Shown here piece by piece: positions 35,622 through 44,344 of a stretch of DNA of 64,000 bases. Positions within the stretch are counted from its first letter, which is position 1, and every line of letters begins with the position of its first letter. The position numbers and the translations under genes are program-made. The stretch is from contig JAFXBF010000011.1 in the NCBI GenBank assembly GCA_017516745.1, positions 180,640 through 244,639 on the forward strand. Reading direction: 5' to 3'. A model generated the notes under the pieces. The model had not been told where the DNA came from. It made no database searches and saw nothing but the letters and a program-made list of their open reading frames with translations. The stretch is from Clostridia bacterium (lineage in GTDB: Bacteria > Bacillota > Clostridia > Oscillospirales > Acutalibacteraceae).

Positions 35622-36554
35622 GTGAGAGGAATAAAGCAGGTAATATATGTTGACGTACTGGTTTGTCTTAATACCATAATCAGCTTTTTTATGCTCGGTG
35701 CAGTGCGGCTGATTTGCCGCGAAAACACAAAGCGGTGGCGTATGCTGCCGGGCAGCTTTATGGGCGGCGCATATTCTCTTTGCATTTTTCTTCCCGAGCT
35801 TCCGACAGCCGTGAGTGTTGCTTTAAGGGCGGTTTTTCTGTTTGCGGTAACGCTTTGCGTTTTTGGCTTCGGAAGCAGAAAACGCTTTTTCAGGCTCTTT
35901 TCCTGCCTTTGTGCCGTCAGCTTTCTGTTTGCGGGTGCGGTGCTGGGAATATGGCTTGTTTTCAGGCCGCAGGGACTGGTAATCCGCAATTCGGGGCTGT
36001 ACCTTGATATAGGCTTTCTGCCGCTCGTGCTGTTTTCGGCGGCAGTATACCTGACCGTTACCGTGTTTATGCGTTTCTTTTCACGCACCGAACGGGACAG
36101 CTGTGCCTGCACGGTTTCTCTGTATTATAACGGTAAAATACTAAGCCTTAAAGGGATAATTGATACGGGCAACACGCTTACCGACAGCTTTACGGGTAAG
36201 AGCATAAGCGTGGTTGACCGTGCAACAGCATTTTTGCTGTTTGATGAAAAAACTGCGGAGTGCGTTTTCAAAGGGAAGCTGCCGGAGGGTATGCACCTGA
36301 CCGTTTCAAATACCGTAGGCGGTGAAGGCTTGCTGCCTGTTTTTACTGCGGAAAAAATGACGGTAAAAACCGATTCGGGCTTTGCCGAATTACAAGGCTC
36401 AGCTCTTGCCGTCAGCAAAACGGAAAGCTTCGGAAACGGTGTGTCCGTGCTTGTGAATGCAGATATGCTTCAGCTGATAAAAGAAAAAGCGGGAGGTGAA
36501 CTCAATGCTGAAAAAGCTGTTGCGGAAAATAAAAAAGCTGTTCTTAAAAAATAA
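35622..36554 (+). CDS. spoIIGA: Sporulation sigma-E factor-processing peptidase SpoIIGA
   Basis: 310-residue membrane aspartic protease that cleaves pro-SigE in the mother cell. Five hydrophobic segments span about 1-150 ([20 protein letters not shown] onwards), followed by a cytosolic pepsin-like domain with the catalytic motif [11 protein letters not shown] near residue 185. It is followed by sigE with a 50-nt overlap, the standard order. The GTG at 35622 gives the family N terminus ([10 protein letters not shown]), although the ribosome site AAAGGG is closer than usual. Confidence 0.93.
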   Translation: MRGIKQVIYVDVLVCLNTIISFFMLGAVRLICRENTKRWRMLPGSFMGGAYSLCIFLPELPTAVSVALRAVFLFAVTLCVFGFGSRKRFFRLFSCLCAVSFLFAGAVLGIWLVFRPQGLVIRNSGLYLDIGFLPLVLFSAAVYLTVTVFMRFFSRTERDSCACTVSLYYNGKILSLKGIIDTGNTLTDSFTGKSISVVDRATAFLLFDEKTAECVFKGKLPEGMHLTVSNTVGGEGLLPVFTAEKMTVKTDSGFAELQGSALAVSKTESFGNGVSVLVNADMLQLIKEKAGGELNAEKAVAENKKAVLKK

Positions 36555-37212
36555 AAACGAAGTTTATTACATAAACGGTCCGCAGACTCTGCCTGCACCG
36601 CTGACGCAGGCGAAGGAAAACGAAATAATGCAAAGAATAGAGCAGGGTGACGATTCTGCCCGCGAGCTGCTGATTATCCATAATCTTCGCCTGGTTGTCT
36701 ATATTGCAAGGAAGTTTGAAAATTCGGGGGTCGGAATAGAAGACCTTATTTCAATCGGCACGATAGGGCTTATAAAAGCAGTAAATACCTTCAGCCCTTC
36801 GCGCAACATCAAGCTTGCAACCTACGCCTCACGCTGTGTGGAAAACGAAATTCTTATGCACCTTCGTAAGATTTCCAACCTGAAGGCGGAGGTTTCGATT
36901 GATGAACCGCTTAACGTTGACTGGGACGGAAATGAGCTTCTTCTCTCCGACGTGCTTGGCAGTGATGTAGACCTTATCAACGCCGACCTTGAACACGAGG
37001 ACGAAGCAAGGATGCTGAGAAAAATCGTAAATTCACTCGGCGAGAGGGAAAGAATGATTATGTGTATGCGCTTCGGTATGGGAGGCGAAACCGAGCGCAC
37101 GCAAAAGGAGGTTGCCGACCTGCTCGGAATATCGCAGAGCTATATTTCACGGCTTGAAAAAAGAATTATCGAACGCATTAAAAATGAAATGGAATCGGTA
37201 TTGAAAAGTTAG
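36505..37212 (+). CDS. sigE: RNA polymerase sporulation sigma factor SigE
   Basis: 235 residues. A short Lys/Leu-rich pro-sequence (about 1-25), region 2 ([40 protein letters not shown]), a region 3 linker, and region 4 with [25 protein letters not shown]. Directs early mother-cell transcription after cleavage by SpoIIGA, whose gene it overlaps. The ATG at 36505 has GGGAGG upstream; an in-frame GTG at 36496 lies within that region. sigG, which often follows, is replaced here by a terminator and tmcAL. Confidence 0.96.
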   Translation: MLKKLLRKIKKLFLKNKNEVYYINGPQTLPAPLTQAKENEIMQRIEQGDDSARELLIIHNLRLVVYIARKFENSGVGIEDLISIGTIGLIKAVNTFSPSRNIKLATYASRCVENEILMHLRKISNLKAEVSIDEPLNVDWDGNELLLSDVLGSDVDLINADLEHEDEARMLRKIVNSLGERERMIMCMRFGMGGETERTQKEVADLLGISQSYISRLEKRIIERIKNEMESVLKS

Positions 37213-37230
37213 AATAAATAAGTTATTATA

Positions 37231-37268
37231 TGGACAGATACTAAAACGGTCTGTCCATTTTATTTTTT
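37231..37268 (+). terminator. Terminator of spoIIGA-sigE
   Basis: TGGACAGA (37231-37238) pairs with TCTGTCCA (37250-37257) and is followed by a T-rich tail, 12 nt before the tmcAL start. Confidence 0.85.
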
Positions 37269-37280
37269 GGCGGTGAAAAA

Positions 37281-38444
37281 ATGAAAACTGCGGCGGTTGT
37301 TGCCGAATACAATCCCTTTCACTCGGGGCATAAATATCAGCTTGAAAAAACACGTGCCGCAGGTGCAACGCACGTTGTTGCCGTTATGAGCGGAAATTTT
37401 GTCCAGCGTGGCGAGGCGGCAATTTACGACAAATATCTGCGTGCTTCTGCCGCCGTTAAGTGCGGTGCAGACCTTGTTGTCGAGCTTCCCTTGCCGTGGG
37501 CAACGGGCACGGCACAGACCTTTGCAAGAGGTGCCGTGGGGTTAGCAAAAGCATTTGGCAATGTTGATATGCTTTCCTTCGGCTGTGAAAATTCGGATTT
37601 ACCCGTGCTTGAAAAACTTGCCGACACGCTTTATTCCGAAGAATACGAAAATATCATTTCTTCGTTGCTTTCCCAAAATAAAACCTTTGCTTCTATCCGT
37701 CAGAGTGCCGTCGAAGCTCTTTGCGGTGCGGATATTGCAAAACTGCTTGAAAAGCCCAACAACATTCTTGCCGTTGAGTATATTGCGGCGGCAAAAAATA
37801 CGGGCTGTAATTTTGAATTTAACGCCGTTTCCCGTGTGGGTGACGGTTATAACGAAAATATCTACAGCGGCAACGGCTTTGCCTCGGCGACTGCGCTAAG
37901 GGAAACAATACGAAATAATTGCTTTGATTCGTCACTCGTGCCCGAAGAGGTCAGCGGTTTCTATACGGATGAATTTTCCGATTTTTCACGGCTTGATCTG
38001 GCAGTGCTTTCAAAACTGCGTACTCTTTCAGTCGAGGAAATTGCGCTTGCGCCCGATATTTCGGAGGGGCTTGAAAACCGCATTTATTCCGCAATCCGTG
38101 AAGCGGTGAGTGTTGAGGATTTGCTCGAGAAAATCAAAACCAAACGCTATACCGCCGCCAGAATAAGACGGATTGTTTTAAGCCTTTTCCTCGGTGTAAA
38201 GGCACAGGATTCTGTCGGTACACCGCCTTATATCAGAATTCTTGCCTGCAATGAAAAGGGCAAAGAAATACTGAATTCTGCCAGACCCGAATTGCCCGTG
38301 GTCGGAAGAGCCTCACAGCTCAAAGAGCTTGACGGCAGAGCAGGGGAGATATTCAGCCTTGAATGTAAGGCTGATGATATTTATGCGCTGAGCTTTGCGC
38401 CTGCCCGTGAGTGCGGCGCTTATTATAAAACGAAAATTTTTTAA
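37281..38444 (+). CDS. tmcAL: tRNA(Met) cytidine acetate ligase TmcAL
   Basis: 387 residues (YlbM family). Makes N4-acetylcytidine at the wobble position of elongator tRNA-Met using acetate and ATP. The nucleotidyltransferase core shows VVAEYNPFHSGHKYQLEKTR with an HxGH motif, VMSGNFVQRGEAAIYDKYLRA, and ADLVVELPLPWATGTAQTFARG. The C-terminal region (YTAARIRRIVLSLFLGV) is the expected tRNA-binding helical part. GGCGGTG precedes the ATG. A TIM-barrel gene follows after 14 nt and is probably co-transcribed. Confidence 0.95.
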   Translation: MKTAAVVAEYNPFHSGHKYQLEKTRAAGATHVVAVMSGNFVQRGEAAIYDKYLRASAAVKCGADLVVELPLPWATGTAQTFARGAVGLAKAFGNVDMLSFGCENSDLPVLEKLADTLYSEEYENIISSLLSQNKTFASIRQSAVEALCGADIAKLLEKPNNILAVEYIAAAKNTGCNFEFNAVSRVGDGYNENIYSGNGFASATALRETIRNNCFDSSLVPEEVSGFYTDEFSDFSRLDLAVLSKLRTLSVEEIALAPDISEGLENRIYSAIREAVSVEDLLEKIKTKRYTAARIRRIVLSLFLGVKAQDSVGTPPYIRILACNEKGKEILNSARPELPVVGRASQLKELDGRAGEIFSLECKADDIYALSFAPARECGAYYKTKIF

Positions 38445-38458
38445 ACGGAGGTAAGCTT

Positions 38459-39283
38459 ATGTATCTTGGTATTATCAACGGTTGGTCGGACGGCTGTATT
38501 GAAGCCGTCAGCAAAAAGGGTCTTAAATGGGTTGAGTTCTGCGTCAATCACAATTATGACAGCGCAGAGGTTCTCGCACAGGCAGACCGTATCAACGAAA
38601 GCTGTGAAAAGTATGGCGTGAAGGTCGGCTCAATCGGCCGCTGGGGTATGATACGCTTTGACGAAAACGGCAGCGTCATCCCGGAAGCCTTACAGCACGA
38701 TAAAAACTGCATCGACCTCGCTTCAAAGGTCGGCTGTCCCGTTTTCAACTGCGGCTGTAACTATGTCGAAAGCAAGAGCTTTATGGAAAACTGCGACCTT
38801 GCAGTTGCATATCTTGCAAACCTTATCGAATACGGCAAGCAGCGTAACGTCAAAATTGCAGTTTACAACTGCGACTGGGAAAATTTCGTTGTCGAAGACC
38901 CTGCGTGGAGTGTTGTTCTCGGCAGACTGCCCGACCTCGGTATCAAATACGACACATCACACTGCATAAACCGTGGCGGCGACTACCTTGCCGAAATGGA
39001 AAAATGGGGCGACAGATTCTACCATTTCCACATCAAGGGTACACTCTATATCGGTGGAGAGCATTATGACGACCCGCCCGCAGGCCTTGACGATGTCAAA
39101 TGGGGCCCCGTATTTGCGCTTCTGTACATAAAGAAATATAACGGTATGCTCTCAATCGAGCCTCATTCGGGCAAGTGGAAGGGTGCAGCAGGTCAGTGGG
39201 GCGTTGATTATACAATCAATTTTGTCAAGCCCTTTATTATGCCCGAGGACTATTCCTACGACGAAAACCCGTATATGCCGTAA
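38459..39283 (+). CDS. Sugar phosphate isomerase/epimerase-family TIM-barrel protein
   Basis: 274 residues of the xylose-isomerase-like TIM-barrel superfamily: ISNGW-type start MYLGIINGWSDGCIEAVSKKGLKWVEFCVNH, and metal-ligand candidates in VYNCDWENFVVED, LGIKYDTSHCINRGGDYLAEM, FYHFHIKG and MLSIEPHSGKW, arranged as Glu/Asp/His ligands for a divalent ion. Specific substrate unknown; sugar epimerase or isomerase likely. CGGAGGTAAGC precedes the ATG. A small hairpin (39285-39303) follows without a T run. Confidence 0.85.
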   Translation: MYLGIINGWSDGCIEAVSKKGLKWVEFCVNHNYDSAEVLAQADRINESCEKYGVKVGSIGRWGMIRFDENGSVIPEALQHDKNCIDLASKVGCPVFNCGCNYVESKSFMENCDLAVAYLANLIEYGKQRNVKIAVYNCDWENFVVEDPAWSVVLGRLPDLGIKYDTSHCINRGGDYLAEMEKWGDRFYHFHIKGTLYIGGEHYDDPPAGLDDVKWGPVFALLYIKKYNGMLSIEPHSGKWKGAAGQWGVDYTINFVKPFIMPEDYSYDENPYMP

Positions 39284-39284
39284 G

Positions 39285-39303
39285 CGGTTTGCAGCGCAAA
39301 CCG
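39285..39303 (+). other. Small perfect hairpin after the TIM-barrel gene
   Basis: CGGTTTGC/GCAAACCG with a 3-nt loop directly after the stop codon. There is no T run, so a weak terminator or mRNA 3' end is possible. Confidence 0.4.
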
Positions 39304-39337
39304 TACAAATCAATTTACAACCGAAAGGTTTATTGAT

Positions 39338-39514
39338 ATGAAATTTGTTTTATTGTTTGCAGTGGTATTTTTGAGCTGTATGCTGTTAATGTTTATTTTG
39401 AGTAAGCCGTTGGAATATTTAAGGCAAAAAAATCCTAAACTTTTTTGGGGTATTAGTTTTATTGTAATAGTATCAATATCAACCTTTACGATTTTGTATT
39501 TAAACCGCAGATAA
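39338..39514 (+). CDS. Two-helix membrane microprotein (58 aa)
   Basis: Not recognised. The ATG at 39338 is preceded by GAAAGG at 8-10 nt and opens a 58-codon frame ending with TAA at 39512. The product has two hydrophobic stretches, FVLLFAVVFLSCMLLMFILS (residues 3-22) and FWGISFIVIVSISTFTILYL (about 36-55), separated by a short polar loop (KPLEYLRQKNPK) and ending in NRR, which fits a helical hairpin in the membrane. It is noticeably more A+T-rich than its neighbours. It could be a toxin-like or regulatory microprotein, but nothing in the context proves a function. Confidence 0.55.
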   Translation: MKFVLLFAVVFLSCMLLMFILSKPLEYLRQKNPKLFWGISFIVIVSISTFTILYLNRR

Positions 39515-39572
39515 CGGGCCTTTATTACTGTGGGGATTTTTTGCATATTTATAAATTTTTATCCGAAAAAAC

Positions 39573-39601
39573 TTGCATATTTTAAAAATTAGTGATAGAA
39601 T
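39573..39601 (+). promoter_or_regulatory. SigA-type promoter of putP
   Basis: TTGCAT (39573-39578), a 17-nt spacer, TAGAAT (39596-39601), 67 nt before the ATG. Confidence 0.8.
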
Positions 39602-39667
39602 GATTTATATTTTATCTTTGTAACGCTTTAATACAATAAAGCGCAACGGAGAAAGAGAGGTTAAATT

Positions 39668-41155
39668 ATGACATCACAGCTTTTAGCATTTGTTCTCTAT
39701 TTTGTTGTTGTCCTGGGTATCGGTCTTGTCTTCTTTATGAAGTCGAAGGGCGGCGGCGAAAAGGACTATTTCCTCGGCGGCCGTTCAATGGGTCCGTGGG
39801 TAACGGCACTCAGCGCACAGGCCTCCGATATGTCCGGCTGGCTTCTTATGGGCTTCCCCGGCAGTATCCTTGCCTTCGGTATGGGTCAGGTCTGGATTGG
39901 TATCGGTCTTGCACTCGGTACAGCAGCCAACTGGATTTTCGTTGCAAGAAGACTGCGCAAGTTCTCACAGGTCTGCAACGATTCAATCACAATTCCGCAG
40001 TATCTTTCCAACCGCTTTATGGCAAAAAGCCGTGCGCTTCAGATTATCTGCGCTATTGTTTTCCTCGTTTTCTTCACAATCTATGTTGCATCAAGCTTTG
40101 TTGCAGGTCAGAAGGTGTTTATCCAGGTTGTTCCCCAGCTTGCCGATAACCCCAACCTTGCACTCATCATTTTTGCGGCAATTATTATCGTTTACACCTT
40201 CCTCGGCGGCTTCAAGGCTGTCTGCTGGACGGACTTCTTCCAGGGTCTTATGATGCTGGCTGCACTTCTTGCAGTTCCCTTTATGCTTGTGTTTGTTCAG
40301 GAACTCGATTTCAGCGTGTTTGAAGCGGCTGACGGCGGTGTCAATCCGCTCAATCCCTTCTCGGCTTCCTGGAAGGATATCGCTTCCGGTCTTGCATGGG
40401 GTCTCGGCTACTTCGGTATGCCCCACATTATCGTAAGATTTATGTCAACCAAGAATGTCAAGGTGCTCAAGAAGTCCGCAACAATCGGTATCGTATGGGT
40501 TGTGCTTTCACTCGGCGCAGCTATTGCAATGGCTATCCTCGGCAGAGCCTTTGCTCCCACACAGGCACTCGTCGGCGCAGGTCAGCAGGAGCTTATCTTC
40601 GTAACTCTTGCGCAGAAGCTTTTCCCCGGCTTTATTGCAGGTCTGCTTCTTTCCGCTATCGTTGCCGCTGCAATGAGCACGGCTGACTCCCAGCTTCTTG
40701 TTGCTTCATCATCCTTCACAAGTGATATTTACAAACCCGTTTTCCGCAAGAACGCTTCCGACAAGGAAACCCTCTGGGTAGGCCGTATTGTTGTTCTTAT
40801 CATCGCTGTTGTTGCTTACTTCATTGCAAGCAGCAAGTCAGAAGGCGCATCAAGCATTATGAGCCTTGTTGACAATGCATGGGGCGGCTTCGGCTCGGCC
40901 TTCGGCCCCGTAATTCTCCTTTCCCTCTTCTGGAAGAGAACTACATACAAGGGCGCAATCGCAGGCGTTGTCGGCGGTGCCGTTGTTGACGTAGCGTGGA
41001 TGCTTCTTCTTGCCGAAACAGGCATTTATGAGCTTCTTCCCGGCTTTATCGTAGGCGCACTGTGCTGCATTATCGTTTCTCTTATTGATAAGAAGCCCTC
41101 AAAGGAAGTTGTCGCAATGTTTGACAAAGCAAGCAATGTTTCTATAGAGGACTAA
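39668..41155 (+). CDS. putP: Sodium/proline symporter (SSS family)
   Basis: 495 residues, 13 hydrophobic segments. Imports proline with Na+. Family sequence is clear: DYFLGGRSMGPWVTALSAQASDMSGWLLMGFPGSILAFGMGQVWIGIGLALG (substrate and Na+ sites in helix 1-2), the IIIVYTFLGGFKAVCWTDFFQG region, AAAMSTADSQLLVASSSFTSDIY in helix 8, and GAIAGVVGGAVVDVAWM near the C terminus. Own promoter, GAGAGG ribosome site and terminator, so monocistronic. Close homologues transport other substrates, but the match to PutP is good. Confidence 0.92.
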   Translation: MTSQLLAFVLYFVVVLGIGLVFFMKSKGGGEKDYFLGGRSMGPWVTALSAQASDMSGWLLMGFPGSILAFGMGQVWIGIGLALGTAANWIFVARRLRKFSQVCNDSITIPQYLSNRFMAKSRALQIICAIVFLVFFTIYVASSFVAGQKVFIQVVPQLADNPNLALIIFAAIIIVYTFLGGFKAVCWTDFFQGLMMLAALLAVPFMLVFVQELDFSVFEAADGGVNPLNPFSASWKDIASGLAWGLGYFGMPHIIVRFMSTKNVKVLKKSATIGIVWVVLSLGAAIAMAILGRAFAPTQALVGAGQQELIFVTLAQKLFPGFIAGLLLSAIVAAAMSTADSQLLVASSSFTSDIYKPVFRKNASDKETLWVGRIVVLIIAVVAYFIASSKSEGASSIMSLVDNAWGGFGSAFGPVILLSLFWKRTTYKGAIAGVVGGAVVDVAWMLLLAETGIYELLPGFIVGALCCIIVSLIDKKPSKEVVAMFDKASNVSIED

Positions 41156-41172
41156 AAGCAATCTAAAAATTA

Positions 41173-41213
41173 AGCAAGGTAATTGCCGGTACGGCTTTTA
41201 CCTTGCTTTTTTG
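41173..41213. terminator. Bidirectional terminator between putP and the sensor kinase
   Basis: Perfect 10-bp stem AGCAAGGTAA/TTACCTTGCT with T6 on the plus strand; the minus-strand side ends in TAATTTTTAG. Confidence 0.88.
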
Positions 41214-41223
41214 TTTTGCTTTT

Positions 41224-42744
41224 TTAGTTGTCCGCTTTCTTTATATCAAAGCTGAACACCACTCCGCCCTCAACATTCTCTGCCGAGTAGGGCATAGCGT
41301 GCAAATCCTGAATAGCCTTGACTATAGAAAGTCCGAGTCCGAATCTGCCTTCTTCTCGGGAATGTGCCTTGTCTGCTCTGTAGAAGCTCTGCCAGATGTT
41401 TTCAAGGTCGCTTTCGGCAATATGGTCACCCGTGTTGAATACGATTACCCTTACGCTGTCCTCGGTTTCTTGTGCGCCGAGGATTATTTTTTTGTCGTAC
41501 TTTGCGTGTGAAAGGGCGTTTGAAACGTAATTGTGAATAACCATTTCAAGCCTTTCCGGGTCGCCGTAACCCCTTAAGCCGTCGGGGATGTTGTCGATAA
41601 TTTCAATACCGCTTTCCTTTGCGAGAATATCGTAGGATTCAATGCTCTCTCTGATAAATTCGCCGATATCGAAGCTTCTTTGTTCAAGCGTGTAGCTGCC
41701 TGTTTCGTATTTGGAAAGCTCGAGCATATCGCAGACAAGTCTGTTCATTTTGTGCGTTTCTTCAATAATGATGTCGCAGTAATCGTCCGTGTTCATTTTA
41801 CCCGACTTCATACCGAGCTTAAGCCCTTCCGCATAGCCCTGAATAATGGCTATCGGGGTTTTCAGCTCGTGCGAGGAGTTGGAAACAAATTCCTTGCGCA
41901 TCTGCTCAACCTTGATTTTGTGCTCAATATCCGCTTCAAGCTGTTCGTTCTTCTGCTGTAAATCCTTAAGCGTTGCGTCAAGCGAAGCGGAAAGCGTGTT
42001 TATGCTCTGTCCGAGTTCACCGATTTCGTTGTTTGCATACGGCGGACATTTCTGCGAAAAGTCCATCTTCGCCATATCTCTTGTTATTTTGTTCATTTCA
42101 ATAAGCGGCTTGCTGAAATGGTGAAGATAAACATACATCGAAATAATAATAAACATAAAGGTTGCACAGGCGATTATACTCACATACCGTGTCGTTGTGT
42201 TTGCCGTTGCGGAAAGGTAATCCATCTGTGCATAAACCTTGAGTGTTCCCGCAGTACCCAGCGGTGCACCGAACATCAGGTATTGCAGGCCGTTGCCGTC
42301 GTCCTTTAGTGTTTCATAATACGTTCCGTTGTCAAGCACCTTGCGTTCGACAAGGGTCAGGTTTCGTGTTCGCATTACATCGAAAAGGTTGATGCCCGAA
42401 TCCTCAACCCAGTCCTGCAAAAAGTCGTTGATGGCGGAAATGTAAACGAGCCTGCCGTCGCTGTTGTATATTTCAACCTCGACATTGTAGTTGTCCTCAA
42501 TAATCGTCATATCGCCGTAAAAGTCCCTGCTTTCATACAGCGCCAGACCCACCTGTTCGGCGGCGATAGTCAGGTTTTTTGTTTGCCTGAGCGTATATAT
42601 TATCGGAATTAACTGTGTGTTGGCAAGCAGTATTGCAAAGGTGCCTGCACAGATAAAAAAAGCAGTAACCCCGAAGAACTGCGTCCTCAGGGAATACTTT
42701 TTGCCTTTTATGCTGTCTATTCTGCTTCGTATACGTTTTTTCAT
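41224..42744 (-). CDS. Two-component sensor histidine kinase
   Basis: 506 residues. N-terminal membrane helix (FGVTAFFICAGTFAILLA), an extracytoplasmic sensor region of about 140 residues with a YESRDFYGDM..EDNYNVEVEIYNSDGRLVYISA PAS/Cache-like stretch, a second helix (YVSIIACATFMFIIISMYVYL), a HAMP domain, a HisKA domain with FVSNSSHELKTPIAIIQGYAEG (phosphoacceptor His), then HATPase motifs (HNYVSNALSHA, GRFGLGLSIVKAI). The ATG overlaps the stop of the response regulator by 1 nt, so they are translationally coupled. Signal unknown. Confidence 0.93.
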   Translation of the reverse strand: MKKRIRSRIDSIKGKKYSLRTQFFGVTAFFICAGTFAILLANTQLIPIIYTLRQTKNLTIAAEQVGLALYESRDFYGDMTIIEDNYNVEVEIYNSDGRLVYISAINDFLQDWVEDSGINLFDVMRTRNLTLVERKVLDNGTYYETLKDDGNGLQYLMFGAPLGTAGTLKVYAQMDYLSATANTTTRYVSIIACATFMFIIISMYVYLHHFSKPLIEMNKITRDMAKMDFSQKCPPYANNEIGELGQSINTLSASLDATLKDLQQKNEQLEADIEHKIKVEQMRKEFVSNSSHELKTPIAIIQGYAEGLKLGMKSGKMNTDDYCDIIIEETHKMNRLVCDMLELSKYETGSYTLEQRSFDIGEFIRESIESYDILAKESGIEIIDNIPDGLRGYGDPERLEMVIHNYVSNALSHAKYDKKIILGAQETEDSVRVIVFNTGDHIAESDLENIWQSFYRADKAHSREEGRFGLGLSIVKAIQDLHAMPYSAENVEGGVVFSFDIKKADN

Positions 42745-43424
42745 TATTCAGCCTCTATTTTGTAGCCTATGCCGTAAACTGTTTTAAGGTGGTCGTTGCC
42801 CCATTGGCCGAGCTTTGTGCGAAGGCGGGCAACGTGGCTGTCAACCGTGCGTATGTCGCCTGCGTAGTCGTAGCCCCATATATCGTCAAGCAGCTGCTCT
42901 CTGGAAAAAACTCTGCCTACGGAAGACAGCAGCTTTAAGAGAATGTTATATTCTTTCAGGGTCAGCTCAAGTGCCGTGCCGTCAAGCGTTACAACGTGAG
43001 CAGTTTCGTCTACAGTAAGTCCGTACAGAGAGGGGAGTCTGCCCGTTTCTTCGGCTTCGCCGCCTGCTCTTCTTAAAAGTGCGGCAACCCTCTTCATAAG
43101 TACACCGGGGCTGAAGGGCTTTGTGACATAATCGTCAGCGCCAACCTCAAAGCCCATAAGCTCGTCAAATTCTTCGCTTCTTGCCGTGAGCATCAAAATA
43201 GGCACGTTGGATTTTTCTCTTATTTTTCGGCAGACCTCCCAGCCGTCCATATTCGGCATCATAACATCGAGTATGAGTGCGTCGATATTGCCCTGCGTGT
43301 TGAATATTTCAAGTGCTACGTCGCCGTCGTTGGCTTCAATTGCCTCGTAGCCCTCACAGCTTAAAAAATCGCACACAAGTCTGCGGATTCTTGCTTCGTC
43401 GTCTGCAACAATAATTCTTTTCAT
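42744..43424 (-). CDS. OmpR-family response regulator
   Basis: 226 residues. A receiver domain (IIVADDEARIRRLVCDFL with acidic pocket, LILDVMMPNMDGWEVC with the phosphoacceptor Asp, LTARSEEFDELMGFEVGADDYVTKPFSPGVL) is followed by a winged-helix output domain (LTLKEYNILLKLLSSVGRVFSREQLLDDIWGYDYAGDIRTVDSHVARLRTKLG). First gene of the operon with the kinase (TAATG overlap), behind the promoter at 43454-43482. Confidence 0.96.
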   Translation of the reverse strand: MKRIIVADDEARIRRLVCDFLSCEGYEAIEANDGDVALEIFNTQGNIDALILDVMMPNMDGWEVCRKIREKSNVPILMLTARSEEFDELMGFEVGADDYVTKPFSPGVLMKRVAALLRRAGGEAEETGRLPSLYGLTVDETAHVVTLDGTALELTLKEYNILLKLLSSVGRVFSREQLLDDIWGYDYAGDIRTVDSHVARLRTKLGQWGNDHLKTVYGIGYKIEAE

Positions 43425-43453
43425 TTGTAATCAAACTCCTTTTCTTTGTCTTG

Positions 43454-43482
43454 ATTTTATCATAATGTACCTTTTTAAGCAA
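43454..43482 (-). promoter_or_regulatory. SigA-type promoter of the two-component operon
   Basis: On the minus strand TTGCTT (43477-43482), a 17-nt spacer, TAAAAT (43454-43459), followed by AAAGGAG and the ATG at 43424. Confidence 0.65.
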
Positions 43483-43591
43483 CGGTTTTAACAGTCATTT
43501 AACATTTTGGCAACAGCTTTGTGTAATATCTGTATTTTTGATTACATAACTATTTACAAGTATTGTTGTTTTTATTATAGGGAGGTTGAAT

Positions 43592-44344
43592 ATGGACGGT
43601 TTTGATGAAACATACCCCAAAAAGCGCACGGCCGCTTCAAAAAAGAAAAAGAAAAATTCAAAGCCCGACTGGCTTGTCGGTATTTCTTCGGCACAGCTTG
43701 TACTTGCCGTTATGGGCATAGCCCTGCTTCTGCTTATCTCAAAGGCTTCTCCGGCAGGCTTTAACGATTTGAGGGCACGCTTCAATTCGATTATGAGCAC
43801 CGATATGAGCGTTTCGCAGGTTGTCAATGCGGTAAAAAATCTTATTTCGGAAATGTCTCCTGCCGAGGAGGAAACAAGTCTTCCGTCGGGCGGTGAGGAT
43901 ATAGCGCTTTACGAAGCTACGGACAATGTCTGCTTTGCACCGATAGAAACTACGGTTGATATCTGCTTGCCTGTAAAAGGGGAGGTGACCTCACGCTTCG
44001 GCTACCGCACCCACCCGATAACGGGCAAATTCGGCATACATAACGGGCTTGATATTGCAGCACCCGAGGGCACTAAAATCTCCGCCGCCTTTAACGGTGT
44101 CGTCGAAGAGGTGGGATATAACAAGGTGAGAGGCAATTATATCCTTGTTGCCCACGGCGGAGAAACAAAAACACTTTATATGCATTGCTCGCAAATTATT
44201 GCACCCGAGGGTGCTGTCGTAAGGCAGGGCGAAATTATAGCGCTTGTCGGAAATACGGGCTGGTCAACGGGTGCACACCTGCATTTTTCAATTATCATAG
44301 GCGGTAAATACTGCAACCCGGAGTGGCTTCTCAATGACCTTTAA
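43592..44344 (+). CDS. SpoIVFA-like membrane protein with M23 (LytM) domain
   Basis: 250 residues: a very basic N terminus (KKKKKNSK), one membrane helix (AQLVLAVMGIALLLLIS, about 34-50), a linker, and a C-terminal M23 domain from about residue 125 with GIHNGLDIAAPEGT, LYMHCSQI and GAHLHFSI, so the His-Asp and HxH zinc ligands look retained. It overlaps by 11 nt an M50 protease gene, the order of spoIVFA-spoIVFB, where the first protein anchors and inhibits the second in the outer forespore membrane. It could instead act on peptidoglycan like SpoIIQ-type proteins. GGGAGG 6 nt upstream sets the ATG. Confidence 0.75.
   Translation: MDGFDETYPKKRTAASKKKKKNSKPDWLVGISSAQLVLAVMGIALLLLISKASPAGFNDLRARFNSIMSTDMSVSQVVNAVKNLISEMSPAEEETSLPSGGEDIALYEATDNVCFAPIETTVDICLPVKGEVTSRFGYRTHPITGKFGIHNGLDIAAPEGTKISAAFNGVVEEVGYNKVRGNYILVAHGGETKTLYMHCSQIIAPEGAVVRQGEIIALVGNTGWSTGAHLHFSIIIGGKYCNPEWLLNDL

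Noticed and set aside
41173-41213. Regulatory attenuator for the sensor kinase
   Set aside because: The hairpin sits at the 3' ends of two convergent genes and is better explained as a shared terminator.
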